This document shows, in pieces, positions 15,598 through 16,022 of a DNA stretch of 16,022 nt. The stretch is taken from contig USFD01000072.1 in the NCBI GenBank assembly GCA_900553885.1, forward strand, positions 1 through 16,022, written 5' to 3'. The position numbers were made by a program, and so were the translations under genes. The first letter of the stretch is position 1, and each line of letters opens with the position of its first letter. Under the pieces are notes generated by a model. That model ran no database searches and had not been told where the DNA came from. It was given only the letters and a program-made list of their open reading frames with translations. The stretch comes from an uncultured Ruminococcus sp. GTDB lineage: Bacteria; Bacillota; Clostridia; Lachnospirales; Lachnospiraceae.

Positions 15598-15781
15598 AAT
15601 TTGTGGGTGTAGAAGCGTCCGCCGGGGAGTCCGGACATGGTGCCGGGGAGCACGCTTTCGCTCGGAACGCGGCGCAGCGGTACGTAAGAGCGCAAAGGAC
15701 GCGCTCTAAGTGCCGGCGCCGCTTTACGGCTCTCCTGCACCATGTCCGGACTCCCCGGCTGCGTTTCTACACTCACAATTT
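15598..15781 (+). repeat. Palindromic repeat element, copy B (about 184 bp)
   Basis: The element is a near-complete palindrome: an outer arm (AAATTTGTGGGTGTAGAA paired with TTCTACACTCACAATTT, one bulge and one wobble), a perfect 23-bp stem (15621-15643 with 15737-15759), GGGGAGC/GCTCTCC, an asymmetric internal loop, GCGGCGC/GCGCCGC (15669-15675 with 15716-15722), CGGTAC/GTGCCG and an apical 7-bp stem AGAGCGC/GCGCTCT with loop AAAGGAC (15687-15707). It is the same element as copy A, whose matching sense is on the minus strand. Stem sequences differ between copies, while loops and the blocks at 15652-15666, 15673-15686 and 15708-15718 match. It ends 28 bp upstream of the -35 of the carboxypeptidase promoter and probably lies outside that transcript. 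Confidence 0.85.
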
Positions 15782-16022
15782 CGGATTCCAAGGAGAAGAA
15801 ACGAAGGCAGAACTTTAGCGGCAAAAAAGTCAGGCGATCCGGCAGGCAGTACTGATGCTCTGGATTCGTTAAGCTGCATCCGGAACTTTTCCGGCCGGAT
15901 TCAGTCCTGTTCAACCGTTGTCTTTGCCGTTAAACCTCCCTTTGGGTTTCGCTTTATGAGGAATTGTGAAAGGAACTTCTGCTTTGAAAAAACGGAAATA
16001 ATCAGGAGTTTCTTACGGATAG
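15782..16022. other. Non-coding stretch, no recognised feature
   Basis: I see no convincing gene here. The only open frame of note (15543-15914, minus) runs across palindromic copy B and is judged spurious. Small inverted repeats occur, for example CCGGAA/TTCCGG (15880-15894) and AAACC/GGGTTT (15934-15951), the latter next to AGGGAGG on the minus strand. I could not match these to a known riboswitch or RNA family. Together with copy B and the promoter, this accounts for the gene-free region from 15488. Confidence 0.4.

Noticed and set aside
15543..15914. Minus-strand open frame of 123 codons upstream of the carboxypeptidase gene
   Set aside because: It runs through palindromic repeat B and the promoter region; its only familiar segment is the repeat-derived YVPLRRVPSESV.
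15890..15990. Possible riboswitch on the minus strand (AAACCCAAAGGGAGG followed by small stems)
   Set aside because: Compared by eye with c-di-GMP, cobalamin, SAM, glycine, preQ1 and THF patterns, with no convincing match, and no gene follows it in that direction within the expected distance.

Overview
The window looks like chromosomal DNA of an anaerobic, spore-forming member of the Bacillota, class Clostridia, most likely family Lachnospiraceae. The basis is the gene content (spoIID and a spoIIQ-like gene, a T-box-controlled long-form ileS, clostridial-type glgP, a D-Ala-D-Ala carboxypeptidase), strong AGGAGG-type ribosome binding sites, and protein styles typical of that family, such as a zinc-ribbon membrane protein next to ABC-2 exporters. 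All nine convincing protein genes lie on the minus strand, so transcription runs from high to low coordinates. No rRNA, tRNA, CRISPR array or transposase gene was seen.

Layout in the direction of transcription: (1) 16022-15488 has no convincing gene. It holds a 184-bp palindromic repeat (copy B, 15598-15781) and a good SigA-type promoter. (2) 15487-9052 is a probable operon: a DacF/PBP5-like D,D-carboxypeptidase, a zinc-ribbon single-pass membrane protein with a large outer domain, an ABC ATPase and two ABC-2 permeases, which together look like a cell-envelope export or sensing cassette. (3) 9055-8399 is the ileS leader. It has a textbook promoter whose -35 box contains the stop codon of the upstream permease gene, then an isoleucine T-box with clear antiterminator and terminator alternatives, then about 350 nt of extra leader holding a second copy of the palindromic repeat (copy A, 8559-8738). 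(4) 8398-1933 holds ileS, glgP (glycogen phosphorylase) and a small multi-spanning membrane protein, packed with gaps of 4 and 12 nt, and ends at a strong terminator hairpin (1916-1878). (5) 1877-63 holds spoIID and a spoIIQ-like LytM-domain gene, the forespore engulfment pair. Each has a candidate sporulation-sigma promoter, and they would be expressed in opposite compartments.

The most interesting signals are: (a) the two copies of an about 180-bp palindrome whose stem sequences differ while base pairing is kept, and whose loops and short core blocks are almost identical, one of them inserted inside the ileS 5' leader; (b) the spoIID ribosome binding site and a candidate mother-cell promoter buried inside the terminator of the upstream operon; (c) the SpoIIQ-like protein, which has lost the metal-binding histidines of its LytM domain; and (d) the zinc-ribbon plus ABC exporter cassette of unknown substrate.
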